Positions 1 to 9,065 of a stretch of 64,000 nucleotides of DNA are shown piece after piece (position 1 is the stretch's first letter; each line of letters begins with the position of its first letter). Under the pieces are notes generated by a model. The model searched no databases, had not been told where the DNA came from, and worked only from the letters and a program-made list of their open reading frames with translations. The translations under genes and the position numbers were made by a program. The stretch is from assembly GCF_007004655.1 (NCBI RefSeq), contig NZ_ML660088.1, positions 1-64,000 on the forward strand, given 5' to 3'. The DNA comes from Exilibacterium tricleocarpae. Its GTDB lineage: Bacteria; Pseudomonadota; Gammaproteobacteria; Pseudomonadales; Cellvibrionaceae.

Positions 1-152
1 CCCCGACCCCTTCGAGAGGAACCACGCCACCTCAAAAAGGCACCTCTCCCGGCGGCACGACAAAGCAAAGTACATCGTCACCCACTCAAAACCCCGCTGC
101 ATAGACAGTAAAGAAACCGCAGTACACCAAACAGGTGTTTTAAGGAAGGGGA
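1..152. other. Noncoding leader upstream of repeat array
   Basis: No supported coding sequence lies in this edge segment. It contains a short AGGTG plus AAGGAAGGGG stretch immediately before the repeat array. Nothing in it lets me assign a promoter or the end of an upstream gene. Confidence 0.4.
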
Positions 153-363
153 GTGGCACCATTCTAGGGGGACGCAACTAAAGTTACGTCCCCGCACTGT
201 GCCGCTCGAAGCGGCAGTTTTGATAAACCGTGTGGCACCATTCTAAGGGGACGCAACTGAAGTTACGTCCCCGCACCGTGCCGCTCGACGGGGCAGTTTT
301 GATAAAATGTGTGGCACCATCCTAAGGGGACGCAACTGAAGTTACGTCCCCGCACCGTGCCGC
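153..363. repeat. 79-bp tandem palindromic (REP-like) array
   Basis: Units begin with GTGGCACCAT at 153, 232 and 311, giving two full 79-bp copies and a third truncated at 53 bp. Each unit carries an imperfect palindrome of GGGGACGCAACT facing AGTTACGTCCCC. The full copies then carry a second hairpin (GCCGC-TCGAA-GCGGC in copy 1, degraded in copy 2). Two hairpins per unit with high copy identity resemble the REP/BIME elements dispersed by REP-associated tyrosine transposases; that assignment is inference. No transposase is present. The last copy ends 13 bp before the next start codon, so the structures would sit in that gene's 5' leader. Confidence 0.8.
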
Positions 364-376
364 CGCGAGAGTTACC

Positions 377-1039
377 ATGAATATCCTTATCGCACCCGAT
401 ACCACATTGTTCTGGACCGCGCTGGCCACCAACGGGCTGTTCCTGGCTGCGGCATTGCGTTATGCACCCTGGCATGCGGTATTGCGGGTCGCAGTCCGGC
501 AACATGCGCTGCTCGGCGCCACCCTGGCCCTCGGCGTGTTCTGGCACCTGCAGGTGGCGGTCGGGGAAGTCATTGCCATCCACCCCCTGGCGATAACCAC
601 GCTGACCATCGTTTTCGGTTGGAGCCTGGCAGTCGTGGCCGGTACCCTGGCCTGCGGTATTTTCCAATTACTGGGGGACGGTCTCTGGTATGCCTGGCCG
701 GTGGACAGCCTGCTATCGGTTATCCTGCCTGCCAGCGCCACCTGGCTGGTGCTGCTGATCATCGAGCGGATCACCTGGAAAAACCTGTTTACCTATATGC
801 TCGGCGCCGGTTTCGCCGGGGCCATGCTGTCGGTGCTGGCCTGCGGTGCCGGTGCCCTGGCGCTGTTCTGGCTCACCGGTGCGCAGCCGCTGCTGGCGGT
901 CACCCGCGAGCATTTTTATCTCTACGGGCTGTTGATGTTTCCGGAAGGCTTTATCAACGGCGCTATGGTCAGCGTGATTACGGTGTTCTGGCCGCAGATG
1001 GTCAAAACCTATGATGACGATACGTATCTGGGCCGGTAG
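377..1039 (+). CDS. CbiM-like energy-coupling permease (COG3235-type)
   Basis: A 220-residue integral membrane protein with about six hydrophobic segments. It resembles the predicted membrane proteins grouped near the CbiM/NikM S-components of energy-coupling (ECF) metal transporters. Conserved-looking blocks are HPLAITTLTIVFGWSLAVV near residue 70 and FPEGFINGAMVS near residue 195, the latter in the place of the family's C-terminal signature. No ATPase or T-component gene is adjacent, so substrate and partners are unknown. A cobalt or nickel role is only a family-based possibility. The start is the first ATG after the repeat array, with a weak GCGAGAG ribosome-binding site. Confidence 0.65.
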   Translation: MNILIAPDTTLFWTALATNGLFLAAALRYAPWHAVLRVAVRQHALLGATLALGVFWHLQVAVGEVIAIHPLAITTLTIVFGWSLAVVAGTLACGIFQLLGDGLWYAWPVDSLLSVILPASATWLVLLIIERITWKNLFTYMLGAGFAGAMLSVLACGAGALALFWLTGAQPLLAVTREHFYLYGLLMFPEGFINGAMVSVITVFWPQMVKTYDDDTYLGR

Positions 1040-1138
1040 TACTCAACCGAAAGGTTTTGCAGGGAATCACTGAGGCACCGGTATCGAACAGCGGTCAAGG
1101 CACTACACGCCCCAGCTATTATCCGATCCGGCCCAGAT

Positions 1139-1168
1139 AAAAAAATCCCCGCCATAAGGCGGGGATTT
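1139..1168 (-). terminator. Rho-independent terminator of the TonB receptor gene
   Basis: An 8-bp G/C stem (TCCCCGCC/GGCGGGGA) with loop ATAA, extended by three A-T pairs, lies 23 bp past the receptor stop codon. Read on the minus strand it is followed by a run of seven Ts (the A-run at 1139-1145). Confidence 0.9.
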
Positions 1169-1190
1169 ATCAGTCGATAACAACAGTCGA

Positions 1191-4100
1191 TTAGAAGCTC
1201 GCTTTAAACCCGAGATACCAGGCGCGACCGATAGCATCATACACACCTGCTGTAGTCTCGGTACCGGTATCACTGTCGGACAGACCGGCGGAAATGACAG
1301 GCGGGTCTTCATCAAACACGTTTTCGATACCGCCAAACAGCTCCAGGTTAGCACCTGCCAGCGAACCCGGCAGCCGGTAACGCAACTGGAAGTCCGAGTA
1401 GTAGATTTCATCGACGAAGCAGTTGCGTTGACGGCAGCCACTACTGGGAATGTCGCCATCCTCGATGCGGGATTCTCCGATAAAGCGGACTTGCCACTGC
1501 ATGGAAAGATTATCCCAGTTATAGCGGATATTGCTGTTCCACTTGTGCGAGGCACTGCCGATTTCCCCGTCCTCGATATCCACCCGGGCACCGGGTGCGT
1601 TGACGATATTATAATCGTCCACATGCGTGTAAACCGTACCTATGGACAGTTCACCGGGAACGGGCAAGCCGAGCACGTCGAGATCAAAACTGAGCTGGAA
1701 ATCGACATCGACACCCTTTGCCTCAATGGAGCTGAGATTCTCCTCGAAAGCGTTGACTTGATCCAGAGCACCCTCTTGAGTGTTGCCCAAAGGGAACCGA
1801 GTGATATTGTCACACTGGGGGTCAGGGTCGGTCTGGAAGTCAGGGTCATCGTAACACAGGCTCAACACGTTATTTCGGAGCACCAACTCAATGGCATCCT
1901 CGATCTCGATATCCCAGTAGTCGACAGCCAGCGTGGCACCCAGCCAATCCGGCAGGTTGGTCGGCGTATAGGCAAAGCCGAGGGTAAAGGTTTCCGCCGT
2001 TTCCTCAAACAGGAAGGGGTTGCCGCCCTGCAGACCGCCGGTGCCCTGCAATTCCGTTTGAGTCAGGGTAAACGCACCATCAGGATCGCTATCGATCCGC
2101 GACTGGATTGCCGGAATAGAGCGGCAGTTTGCAGCGCGAGTACCGGGAGTAGTGTTGGTAACACCTGCGCAGGGGTCCGTGACCTGCGCAAAAGTTTCGG
2201 TGCCCGGATCGAAAAGCTCCTCGATATTGGGCGCACGTATGGCGCGCGCCGCGGACGTGCGCAACAACCAATCGTCGTTGATTTTCAACTCGAAGCGCCC
2301 TTCAAACGTGGTGGTATCCCCTACCCCTGGGATGGAATAACTCGAATGCCTGGCCGCCGTGCCAAAACCAAAGTAGTCGACATACTGATTACTCAAAATC
2401 GGCACATTGAATTCAACATAGACTTCATCGACATCAAACTCGCCTTGGACGTTCGGGGTGATATTGCCCGAATTGAGGCCGCGCACAGTAAGGGTATCGT
2501 TGATCGCGCGGGACTCTTCCTCGCGGCGCTCCAGACCGAAGGCTATCTGCAGGGGGCCGGACGGCATTTCAAACAGGTCCCCGCTCATATTGAGCTGATA
2601 GACTTTCTGCTCAATGGTAGCGTTGCGGGATTTATCGGCGGTGATATAAGCGACGGCTTCTGGACTAATGCTGTTAAAGCCAAACACATTGACCGGTACA
2701 CAACCACTCGCCCTGGCCTCCGCATCGACACAGCGAAACTGGCCGGGATTATCCGGATCGGCCTCCGACAGCAGCGCGTTGCGCATTGCCGTTGTATCGA
2801 TATTCCCCTCGGAGATTTGCGACTGAGTGGTGCGACCGTAGGTAATACTCGCATCCCAGAGCCAGCCGCCGTCGGTGGAGCCTTCCAGACCGGTACTGAA
2901 CCGAAACGTCTGGCGTTCATTGCTAGCGGTGCGCGGCCCGAATTCCGCAATACGGCGGCGGAACCTGACTCCTTCAATGCCATTGCCCTGTGCCACGGTC
3001 AGGATTTCGGCGGGCATAAACGGGTGTGAGATCATGTCGCCATTGCTGTTCTCGTAAGCCAGCGGGATACCGCCGTCGGCGTTCTCCTGGAAAACATCGT
3101 CCGAATCCAATGGAAACGGTTCCAGTACCGCGTTGGTATCGATACCGGAGTAGGTACTCTCAAAGAAGGCCCTGACATTATCATTGAGATCATAGTGAAT
3201 ATTGGTGGCCGCCAGAAAGCGTTCCGTGGGAATAGCAATGGTGCGGAAAGCACTGCGATTAAAGCCGTCGGCGGCACGATTATTACCGTTGGTATCAAAG
3301 CTATCAACCAAGGTCCCGTCGGACAGGAAAGTATAGTTGAAACCGGTGAGACGCCGACCTTGGTCATCCGCCACACCAGCATCAAAACGCCCCTGTAGCG
3401 GAAAGCTGGAAAAGAAAGGCTTGACCTGCCCAAAGAGCTCAAGTGTGGTGTCGCGTGGATTTAACGCTGCCGGCGACACTGCATCTATCCGGGAGATATC
3501 CCGGTCCCGGGAAAATATCGCACCTTGATCCGTAAAACCAATATAAGCCGTAGCATTACCGCGACCGCCATCAAAATTAGCGCCGATCAACAAGCTGATA
3601 TCGTTTTCTTCCCCGTCGCTCTCATCGGTGATCTCATAGCGGCTGCTCAACTCAACCCCTTCGAAATCATCTTTAAGAATAAAGTTGATAACCCCGGCAA
3701 TGGCATCGGAACCGTACACGGCCGACGCGCCCCCGGTGATCACCTCAACCCGTTCGACCATCGCGCTCGGGATGGCGTTCAAGTCAACGGCAGAACTGCC
3801 CGGTACGCCGGCCACAAAACGGCGTCCGTTGACAAGGGTCAGGGTGCGCTCGATACCCAGGTCGCGCAAATCGACATTGACCACCCCGGAGTTGTTGATA
3901 TCGAAGTTGGAGTTGGTGCGGTTAAACAGCGGCTGACCCAGCGCCGGCAACTGATTCAGGTAGTCGCCGATATTGGTTTCCGCCCCCAGATTGATGTCCT
4001 CTGCGGTGAGTACTTGCAAAGGCGTGGCTGACTCCAGCGAGGCGCGGGCGATACGCGACCCCGTTACCACAACCTCTTCGATCGCCTCATCTGCTTCCTC

Positions 4101-4193
4101 TCCTTGTGCCAGCACTGCGGTGGGCAAAGCAAACGACGCCATACCCAGCACAGCCGTACTGATGGCACAGGCCAACGGCTTTTTCATCCTCAT
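1191..4193 (-). CDS. TonB-dependent outer-membrane receptor
   Basis: A 1000-residue outer-membrane receptor of the large subfamily common in Cellvibrionales, Alteromonadales and Xanthomonadales, which imports oligosaccharides or other nutrients with TonB energy. The start is placed at MRMKK rather than 21 bp upstream because GAGGAAAA sits just before that ATG and a standard signal peptide follows (cleavage near AVLA-Q, residue 29). EEVVVTGSRI at about 40-48 begins the plug. LTLVNGRRF and EVITGGASAVYGSDAIAGVINF-type plug motifs follow, then a long beta-barrel ending in a C-terminal Phe (LGFKASF). No CAZyme lies adjacent, so the substrate is unknown. A terminator follows the gene and a 12-bp palindrome lies upstream. 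Confidence 0.92.
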   Translation of the reverse strand: MRMKKPLACAISTAVLGMASFALPTAVLAQGEEADEAIEEVVVTGSRIARASLESATPLQVLTAEDINLGAETNIGDYLNQLPALGQPLFNRTNSNFDINNSGVVNVDLRDLGIERTLTLVNGRRFVAGVPGSSAVDLNAIPSAMVERVEVITGGASAVYGSDAIAGVINFILKDDFEGVELSSRYEITDESDGEENDISLLIGANFDGGRGNATAYIGFTDQGAIFSRDRDISRIDAVSPAALNPRDTTLELFGQVKPFFSSFPLQGRFDAGVADDQGRRLTGFNYTFLSDGTLVDSFDTNGNNRAADGFNRSAFRTIAIPTERFLAATNIHYDLNDNVRAFFESTYSGIDTNAVLEPFPLDSDDVFQENADGGIPLAYENSNGDMISHPFMPAEILTVAQGNGIEGVRFRRRIAEFGPRTASNERQTFRFSTGLEGSTDGGWLWDASITYGRTTQSQISEGNIDTTAMRNALLSEADPDNPGQFRCVDAEARASGCVPVNVFGFNSISPEAVAYITADKSRNATIEQKVYQLNMSGDLFEMPSGPLQIAFGLERREEESRAINDTLTVRGLNSGNITPNVQGEFDVDEVYVEFNVPILSNQYVDYFGFGTAARHSSYSIPGVGDTTTFEGRFELKINDDWLLRTSAARAIRAPNIEELFDPGTETFAQVTDPCAGVTNTTPGTRAANCRSIPAIQSRIDSDPDGAFTLTQTELQGTGGLQGGNPFLFEETAETFTLGFAYTPTNLPDWLGATLAVDYWDIEIEDAIELVLRNNVLSLCYDDPDFQTDPDPQCDNITRFPLGNTQEGALDQVNAFEENLSSIEAKGVDVDFQLSFDLDVLGLPVPGELSIGTVYTHVDDYNIVNAPGARVDIEDGEIGSASHKWNSNIRYNWDNLSMQWQVRFIGESRIEDGDIPSSGCRQRNCFVDEIYYSDFQLRYRLPGSLAGANLELFGGIENVFDEDPPVISAGLSDSDTGTETTAGVYDAIGRAWYLGFKASF

Positions 4194-4350
4194 GATGTTT
4201 TCCTCTTCTAGCATGCATGTTTAATGATTATTTAATGGTTATTAGAGAGTGGGCGCAGGTCTGTAGCTTTATTGGCTTTTCTTAAGCGCACACTCGAGGC
4301 ATGTCCTGAGACGAAATACTTTTTTCTTCCCTCAACAGAAACGAAATATT

Positions 4351-4362
4351 TGTTACGTAACA
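4351..4362. promoter_or_regulatory. Perfect 12-bp palindrome upstream of TonB receptor
   Basis: TGTTACGTAACA is a perfect palindrome about 160 bp upstream of the receptor start, in the only spacer that could carry its promoter. Short even palindromes like this are typical dimeric-repressor operators. No regulator is identified for it. Confidence 0.3.
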
Positions 4363-4397
4363 GGATTTAAGTCCAGGTCAGGACAGGAGGAAGGGCC

Positions 4398-4451
4398 ATT
4401 TCATATAGCGATAAGTTGGCATTGATATGCCAACTTATCGCTATATGAAAT
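4398..4451. repeat. 25-bp-arm perfect inverted repeat at EF-G-like stop codon
   Basis: Left arm 4398-4422 and right arm 4427-4451 are exact reverse complements (starting ATTTCATATAGCGATAAG), with a 4-nt TGAT loop. The right arm includes the last base of the stop codon of the EF-G-like gene. Transcribed on the minus strand it would form a 25-bp hairpin immediately after the coding region. There is no T-run, so it may serve as a 3'-end protector or factor-assisted terminator. It could also extrude as a cruciform. Confidence 0.85.
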
Positions 4452-6502
4452 TACTCATTTTCGGTGCCGGCGCGAAAGGCGAGTGTCAGCTCAGACTGTT
4501 GTTTGGCAGGCAAAGCATCATAGTGACTGAGCACCAGCGTGTAACTGCCCTCCCCCGCCGTCATCGACTTAAGCTTGGACTGGTAGTCGTTCAACTCAGC
4601 CAGCGGCACCTTGGCGGCGACCTCGACCCGCCCGCCAGGCAGTGCCGAGGTGCCGTTGATCAGGCCGCGCCTGGCGGCGAGATCGCCGGTGATATCGCCG
4701 ACGGCAGCCGCCGGAACGGCGATGGTCAGCCCGACAATCGGCTCGAGCACAATGGGATCCGCTTTGCGCACGGCGTCGAGAAACGCTCGCTTCCCCGCCA
4801 TCACAAAGGCAATTTCTTTGGAGTCCACCGCGTGATGCTTGCCGTCCTGTAAGATTACCCTGACATCCTGTAGAGGAAAGCCGGCGATAGCGCCAAGCTC
4901 CAACACCTGGCGCACACCTTTCTCCACCGCCGGGATAAAGGTGTGGGGAATGGCCCCGCCCACCACCTTGTCGACGAACTCGAACCCCCCGCCGCGCGCC
5001 AGTGGTTCTACCTTTAAAAACACTTCACCGAACTGTCCGGCGCCGCCGGTTTGTTTTTTGTGGCGGTGATGTCCGCTGGCGGCAGTGGTTACGGTCTCGC
5101 GATAGGCAATGCTCGGGGGCCGGGTCGCCACCGGTACCTGGTACTGGTCGCGCATTTTATCCAGCACGATGCGCAGATGCAGATCGCCGCAACCGTAGAG
5201 TACAGTTTCATTCTGTGCGGGGCGGTGCTCGATACGCAGGCTCGGGTCTTCCGCCGCCAGCTTGTGCAACGCATCGGCCAGCTTCTGTTCATCGCCGCGG
5301 CGGGTGGGCAGTATGGCGAGGCCGCACATGGGCGGCGGCAGCGTCAGCGAGCGCAGATGGTAGTGGTCTTCGTCGTGGGAGTCGTGCAGAACCGCGTCGA
5401 AATGAATATCGTCCACCCGGGCCACCGCGCAAATATCGCCCGGTACCGCCGCGTGGATTTCAGTGTGCTTTTTGCCCTGCAGTTTCAGCAGGTGCGCCAC
5501 TTTGAACGGCTTGCGCCCGTCGCCGATAAACAACTGCGCATTGGTGGACACCTTACCCTGGTGAACCCGAAATACCCCCAGGCGGCCCAGGTAGGGATCG
5601 ACCGCGACCTTAAAGACATGGGCCACCAGGTGCCGCTTTGGATCGGCAACCACATCCACCGGCACAGCAGCAGGCGCTTCGCCGCGCAAAAATACCGGCG
5701 GATTACCCTCCAGCGGATTGGGCATCAACTTGGCAAAAATATCCAATAATTGCGCAATCCCCGCACCGCTGCGGGCGGAAACAAAACAGATGGGTATCAA
5801 GTGACCTTCGCGCAGGGCCTGCTCGAAGGGCGCGTGTAGCTGCTCGGGATTCAGTTCCTCCCCCTGCTCCAGATAGAGTTGCATCAGCGTCTCGTCCAAC
5901 TCCACGACCTGGTCGACGATAGCGGTGTGAGCCGCCGCCACCGACAGGCACGCCGTCGGCTGCTCGCCGTGCTCAAAAAAACAGTCCACTACGGTGTCGC
6001 CGCCAATACCGGGCAAATTAATCGGCAGGCACTCGGGCCCGAACGCCTGCTGCAAATCCGCGATCAATTGCGCAAAATCCACCTCGGCCGCATCGATCTT
6101 ATTGATCACCAGCATACGGCAGAGATTGCGCTCGAGCGCGACCTCCATCATGCGCCGGGTGGCCTGCTCGATACCGCACTGGGCACTGACACACACCGCG
6201 ACACTGTCCACCGCCGGCAGAATACTGATCGCGCGCCCGTAAAAATCCGGGTACCCGGGTGTATCCAACAGATTTACATGACCGCCGGCGTGATCAAAAC
6301 TGCACAGGGTGGGATCGAGGGAGTGTTGCAGTTGTCGCTCCCGGGGATCGAAATCGCAGACCGTGGTACCCCGCTCGACGCTGCCGGTCGCCTGGATGGC
6401 ACCGGCGGCCTGCAGCAGCGACTCAACCAGGGTGGTCTTACCGACACCGGCATGACCCAATACGGCGATATTGCGGATATTCTCGGTGGAAAATCTTGGC
6501 AT
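4451..6502 (-). CDS. Elongation factor G-like GTPase (EF-G paralogue)
   Basis: A 683-residue translational GTPase related to EF-G/TetM. G1 is GHAGVGKTT at 16-24, G3 is DTPGYPD at 80-86 and G4 is NKID at 134-137. Domains II to V follow, including PSIAYRETV and the C-terminal ferredoxin-like domains. Canonical EF-G has DTPGH in G3 and the His positions the hydrolytic water. Here Tyr84 replaces it, as in some EF-G-like paralogues thought to be poor ribosome-dependent GTPases. It is therefore probably not the housekeeping translocase, and no S12/S7/EF-Tu genes surround it. It appears to be transcribed alone, ending in a long hairpin. Confidence 0.88.
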   Translation of the reverse strand: MPRFSTENIRNIAVLGHAGVGKTTLVESLLQAAGAIQATGSVERGTTVCDFDPRERQLQHSLDPTLCSFDHAGGHVNLLDTPGYPDFYGRAISILPAVDSVAVCVSAQCGIEQATRRMMEVALERNLCRMLVINKIDAAEVDFAQLIADLQQAFGPECLPINLPGIGGDTVVDCFFEHGEQPTACLSVAAAHTAIVDQVVELDETLMQLYLEQGEELNPEQLHAPFEQALREGHLIPICFVSARSGAGIAQLLDIFAKLMPNPLEGNPPVFLRGEAPAAVPVDVVADPKRHLVAHVFKVAVDPYLGRLGVFRVHQGKVSTNAQLFIGDGRKPFKVAHLLKLQGKKHTEIHAAVPGDICAVARVDDIHFDAVLHDSHDEDHYHLRSLTLPPPMCGLAILPTRRGDEQKLADALHKLAAEDPSLRIEHRPAQNETVLYGCGDLHLRIVLDKMRDQYQVPVATRPPSIAYRETVTTAASGHHRHKKQTGGAGQFGEVFLKVEPLARGGGFEFVDKVVGGAIPHTFIPAVEKGVRQVLELGAIAGFPLQDVRVILQDGKHHAVDSKEIAFVMAGKRAFLDAVRKADPIVLEPIVGLTIAVPAAAVGDITGDLAARRGLINGTSALPGGRVEVAAKVPLAELNDYQSKLKSMTAGEGSYTLVLSHYDALPAKQQSELTLAFRAGTENE

Positions 6503-6643
6503 GGCGCAGCCTCATCGCCAGTCCCAGCCAAAACGCACATCGAACGGGAAGTGAAAAAAACAGGGAGCCCGCCCCCTGACGTCCAAGAATAACCAACTTG
6601 ACGGCAGGAAGCTATTTATCGGCGACACGCGGTTTTAAAGCGA

Positions 6644-6675
6644 CAATACCGGGGGTCAACAATACCGGGGGTCAA
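6644..6675. repeat. Perfect 2 x 16-bp tandem duplication
   Basis: CAATACCGGGGGTCAA occurs twice in direct succession (6644-6659 and 6660-6675), in the spacer between the AGE epimerase 3' end and the EF-G-like gene. It is one of several micro-duplications in spacers of this window. Confidence 0.9.
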
Positions 6676-6758
6676 TATCCACTCGCCGGCCGGCCCGGAG
6701 ACCACCCGGTAAAAAACGCCAGCCCACCGGCACGCTCAATAGCTTGTCGCCGTTACCG

Positions 6759-7955
6759 TCAGCATTTACCGAGGGTTCGCAGCACATCCCAACAGGCGCC
6801 GAGGGTATGGTAGTCACACTTGCCGCCCGCCGTGGATTTTGCATCGGACAGCTTTTCGTTGCGGCGATTCAAGACGCGATACCAGGCACCGTATCGATGA
6901 TCGAGCAGATGTCGATAGGCGTAATCCCAGATGCGGTCATACCAGTCCCAGTAGCCATCCTCGCCGGTAACGGTCGCCAGCCGCGCGGCGGCGGCAAAGG
7001 TCTCGGCCTGCACCCAGAAATATTTATCATCGTCACAGATACTGCCGTCCGGCGCGAAGCCGTAGAGAATGCCTCCGTGGGACTGATCCCAGGCAATCGC
7101 CAGGGCCCGGTCAAACAACGCTTGCGCGCGCGTCAGGAGCCAGGGTTCCGGGCAATGCCCGTAGAGTATCAATAGCAGCTTGCACCACTCGGTCTGATGA
7201 CCCGGTTGAAAGCCCCAGGGACGATACAGGTTTTTCGGATCGTCGCGATTGTATTCCCAATCCACCGACAGGTCGGCGGTGTAGTGTTCCCATATCAGAC
7301 CGTCAGCTTTATCAGCCATTTCCAGGGCGAATTTTTTCGCCAGTTGATAGGCGCGCTCGAGGTAGACGTGGTCAGCCGTGGCTTCAAACGCCGCTAACAT
7401 AGCTTCACAGCTATGCATATTGGCGTTTTGACCGCGATACGGTGAAAGTTGCGACCAATCACTGGTAGCCTCATCGGCATAGAGGCTATCGCCATCTAGC
7501 CAAAAGTGTTTTTCCATCAACACAAAGGCACGCTCGAGGTCTTCGGCGGCGTCTTCAAAACCTGCGTCAAGCGCCGCGGCGAAGGCCAGCACGACAAACG
7601 CCAAGCCGTAGCAGTGGTTGGTTTGATCGTCGGCCCGATGTTCGTTCAGCGTCCAGTGATAAGCGCCCCGCTCGCCGTCCCAGTGCCTTTCCCGCAGATA
7701 GGCCAAACCGTGGGCGGCACGGCGCCGATACGCCTCGTCGCCGAACAGGCGGTAGGCCTTGCAGTAATTGAAGATCATGCGGGTACTGCTGACCAGGTGC
7801 CGCTGGCCGGGGTTGAAAACAGTGCCGTCGTCGCGAAAGTTTTGAAAAAAACCGCCGGACTCATCGACGCTGGTGGGATGGTAAAAATCGAGAATGCTTT
7901 TAATATGATCGCGCAGGAAAGTCTCGTCGCGATAGTTTATGGCATATCGATCCAA
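6759..7955 (-). CDS. AGE-family epimerase/isomerase, probable D-mannose isomerase
   Basis: A 398-residue (alpha/alpha)6-barrel protein of the N-acylglucosamine 2-epimerase family. Likely active-site blocks are TRMIFNYCKAYRL near 60, NHCYGLAFVVLAF near 115, NMHSCEAMLAAFEAT near 178 and PGHQTEWCKLLL near 252. Relatives of this length in marine gammaproteobacteria interconvert mannose and fructose. That fits here because the gene overlaps a preceding PfkB fructokinase-like gene by 19 bp, so the pair would take mannose to fructose to fructose-6-phosphate. Cellobiose 2-epimerase is a less likely alternative. Confidence 0.82.
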   Translation of the reverse strand: MDRYAINYRDETFLRDHIKSILDFYHPTSVDESGGFFQNFRDDGTVFNPGQRHLVSSTRMIFNYCKAYRLFGDEAYRRRAAHGLAYLRERHWDGERGAYHWTLNEHRADDQTNHCYGLAFVVLAFAAALDAGFEDAAEDLERAFVLMEKHFWLDGDSLYADEATSDWSQLSPYRGQNANMHSCEAMLAAFEATADHVYLERAYQLAKKFALEMADKADGLIWEHYTADLSVDWEYNRDDPKNLYRPWGFQPGHQTEWCKLLLILYGHCPEPWLLTRAQALFDRALAIAWDQSHGGILYGFAPDGSICDDDKYFWVQAETFAAAARLATVTGEDGYWDWYDRIWDYAYRHLLDHRYGAWYRVLNRRNEKLSDAKSTAGGKCDYHTLGACWDVLRTLGKC

Positions 7956-8905
7956 TGGCCCTCTACCTCATCGAAGGTGGGCAGCGCGGGAAAGGCACCC
8001 GGGCGGGTGACTGTCAGCGCGCTGCATTGTACGGCAAAATTCAACAGGCCATTCAGGTAGCGGGACTCGGCGGTAATCGCCGCCAGGCCGGTCGCGCAAC
8101 TCAGACCGTACAGCAAAGCGCCGCTAAAGGCGTCCCCGGCCGCCGTAGTATCCACGGCGGTTACCGGCGGGGCATCGATATAGCCGTGGCTGTGGCCGGT
8201 GATATAACGCACCGGCTTGGGGCCGTCCGTCACCAGTATCAGTTGCGCGCCCCCGTGCAGGCAGGTTTTCAGATAGTCCTCGTCGTCACCAGCGGCCAGA
8301 TAGGCGAGTTCTTCGCGCGCAAACTTAAGCAGATCGGCCTCGAATACACAGGCGTTAACCGTCTCGCGATCGACGCAATGGCCCGGCCATAAATTGTGTC
8401 GCAGGTTAACGTCAAAACTGACCGTGGCGCCGGCCGCCTTGGCCCTGGCCAGGGCCGCCCGCGTCACTCCGGCAATGGCATGCTCGGTCAGGGTATTACT
8501 GCAGATATGGAAAACCGGTTGGCCGTCAAACCAGCGCTCGTCGATCTGCTGTTCCTGAAACAACAGGTCGGCAGTTTCGTGACGGTGGAACGCAAAGCTG
8601 CGATCCCCGTGTGCATCCAGGATAACGAAAGCCAGGGGTGTTTTCGCCCACTCATGCCGGTGCAGATAATCCGTATTGACACCATACTCGCGCAGGGCAG
8701 TCGCTAAAAACTCACCAAACGGATCGCTGCCCACCTGACCGGCAAACCTCGCCTCGCCGCCAAGCTTGGCCACTGCCACCGCCGCATTAGCCGGCGCCCC
8801 TCCCGGGTATTGCCGGTATTCCGCCAGCGCCAGCGGACCCTCCCGGTGCTGCCCGACATTGAGAAAATCAATCAGTACCTCACCAAAACAAAGGACCGGT
8901 TTCAT
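7937..8905 (-). CDS. PfkB-family sugar kinase, probable fructokinase
   Basis: A 322-residue ribokinase-fold kinase. It has the N-terminal GGAPANAAVAVAKLGG substrate-binding block near 34-49. The C-terminal catalytic motif is DTTAAGDAFSGALL near 250, with Asp as the likely base. The DTTAAGD variant also occurs in ribokinases. It is first in a two-gene operon with the AGE isomerase, whose start lies inside the kinase 3' end, suggesting translational coupling. Fructose is the best substrate guess from that partner. A strong AGGAG lies just before the ATG. Confidence 0.85.
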   Translation of the reverse strand: MKPVLCFGEVLIDFLNVGQHREGPLALAEYRQYPGGAPANAAVAVAKLGGEARFAGQVGSDPFGEFLATALREYGVNTDYLHRHEWAKTPLAFVILDAHGDRSFAFHRHETADLLFQEQQIDERWFDGQPVFHICSNTLTEHAIAGVTRAALARAKAAGATVSFDVNLRHNLWPGHCVDRETVNACVFEADLLKFAREELAYLAAGDDEDYLKTCLHGGAQLILVTDGPKPVRYITGHSHGYIDAPPVTAVDTTAAGDAFSGALLYGLSCATGLAAITAESRYLNGLLNFAVQCSALTVTRPGAFPALPTFDEVEGHWIDMP

Positions 8906-9065
8906 GGGGTTGTACTCCTTAATACCTTATTACCGCCAAGGCAACACCGGCCAACAGCAGGGACGGCGGTGGTACTGCCTGAAGGGAGTCGCACTATCGC
9001 CGACCACCCTCTCTAAACGGCACTTCTAAGCGAAGCCGTGCCAATTGACCGGTCTACCTGTGTGT

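Noticed and set aside
121-200. Possible cobalamin riboswitch (AGGTG, AAGGAAGGGG)
   Set aside because: Only two short fragments of the consensus are present. The remaining conserved boxes are missing and the space is taken by the repeat array.
153-363. CRISPR array
   Set aside because: There are only three copies with a 79-bp period, and the whole unit repeats, including what would be spacers.
1428-3029. 533-codon plus-strand open frame
   Set aside because: It is antisense to a clear TonB-dependent receptor, has no family motifs, and exists because of codon bias on the coding strand.
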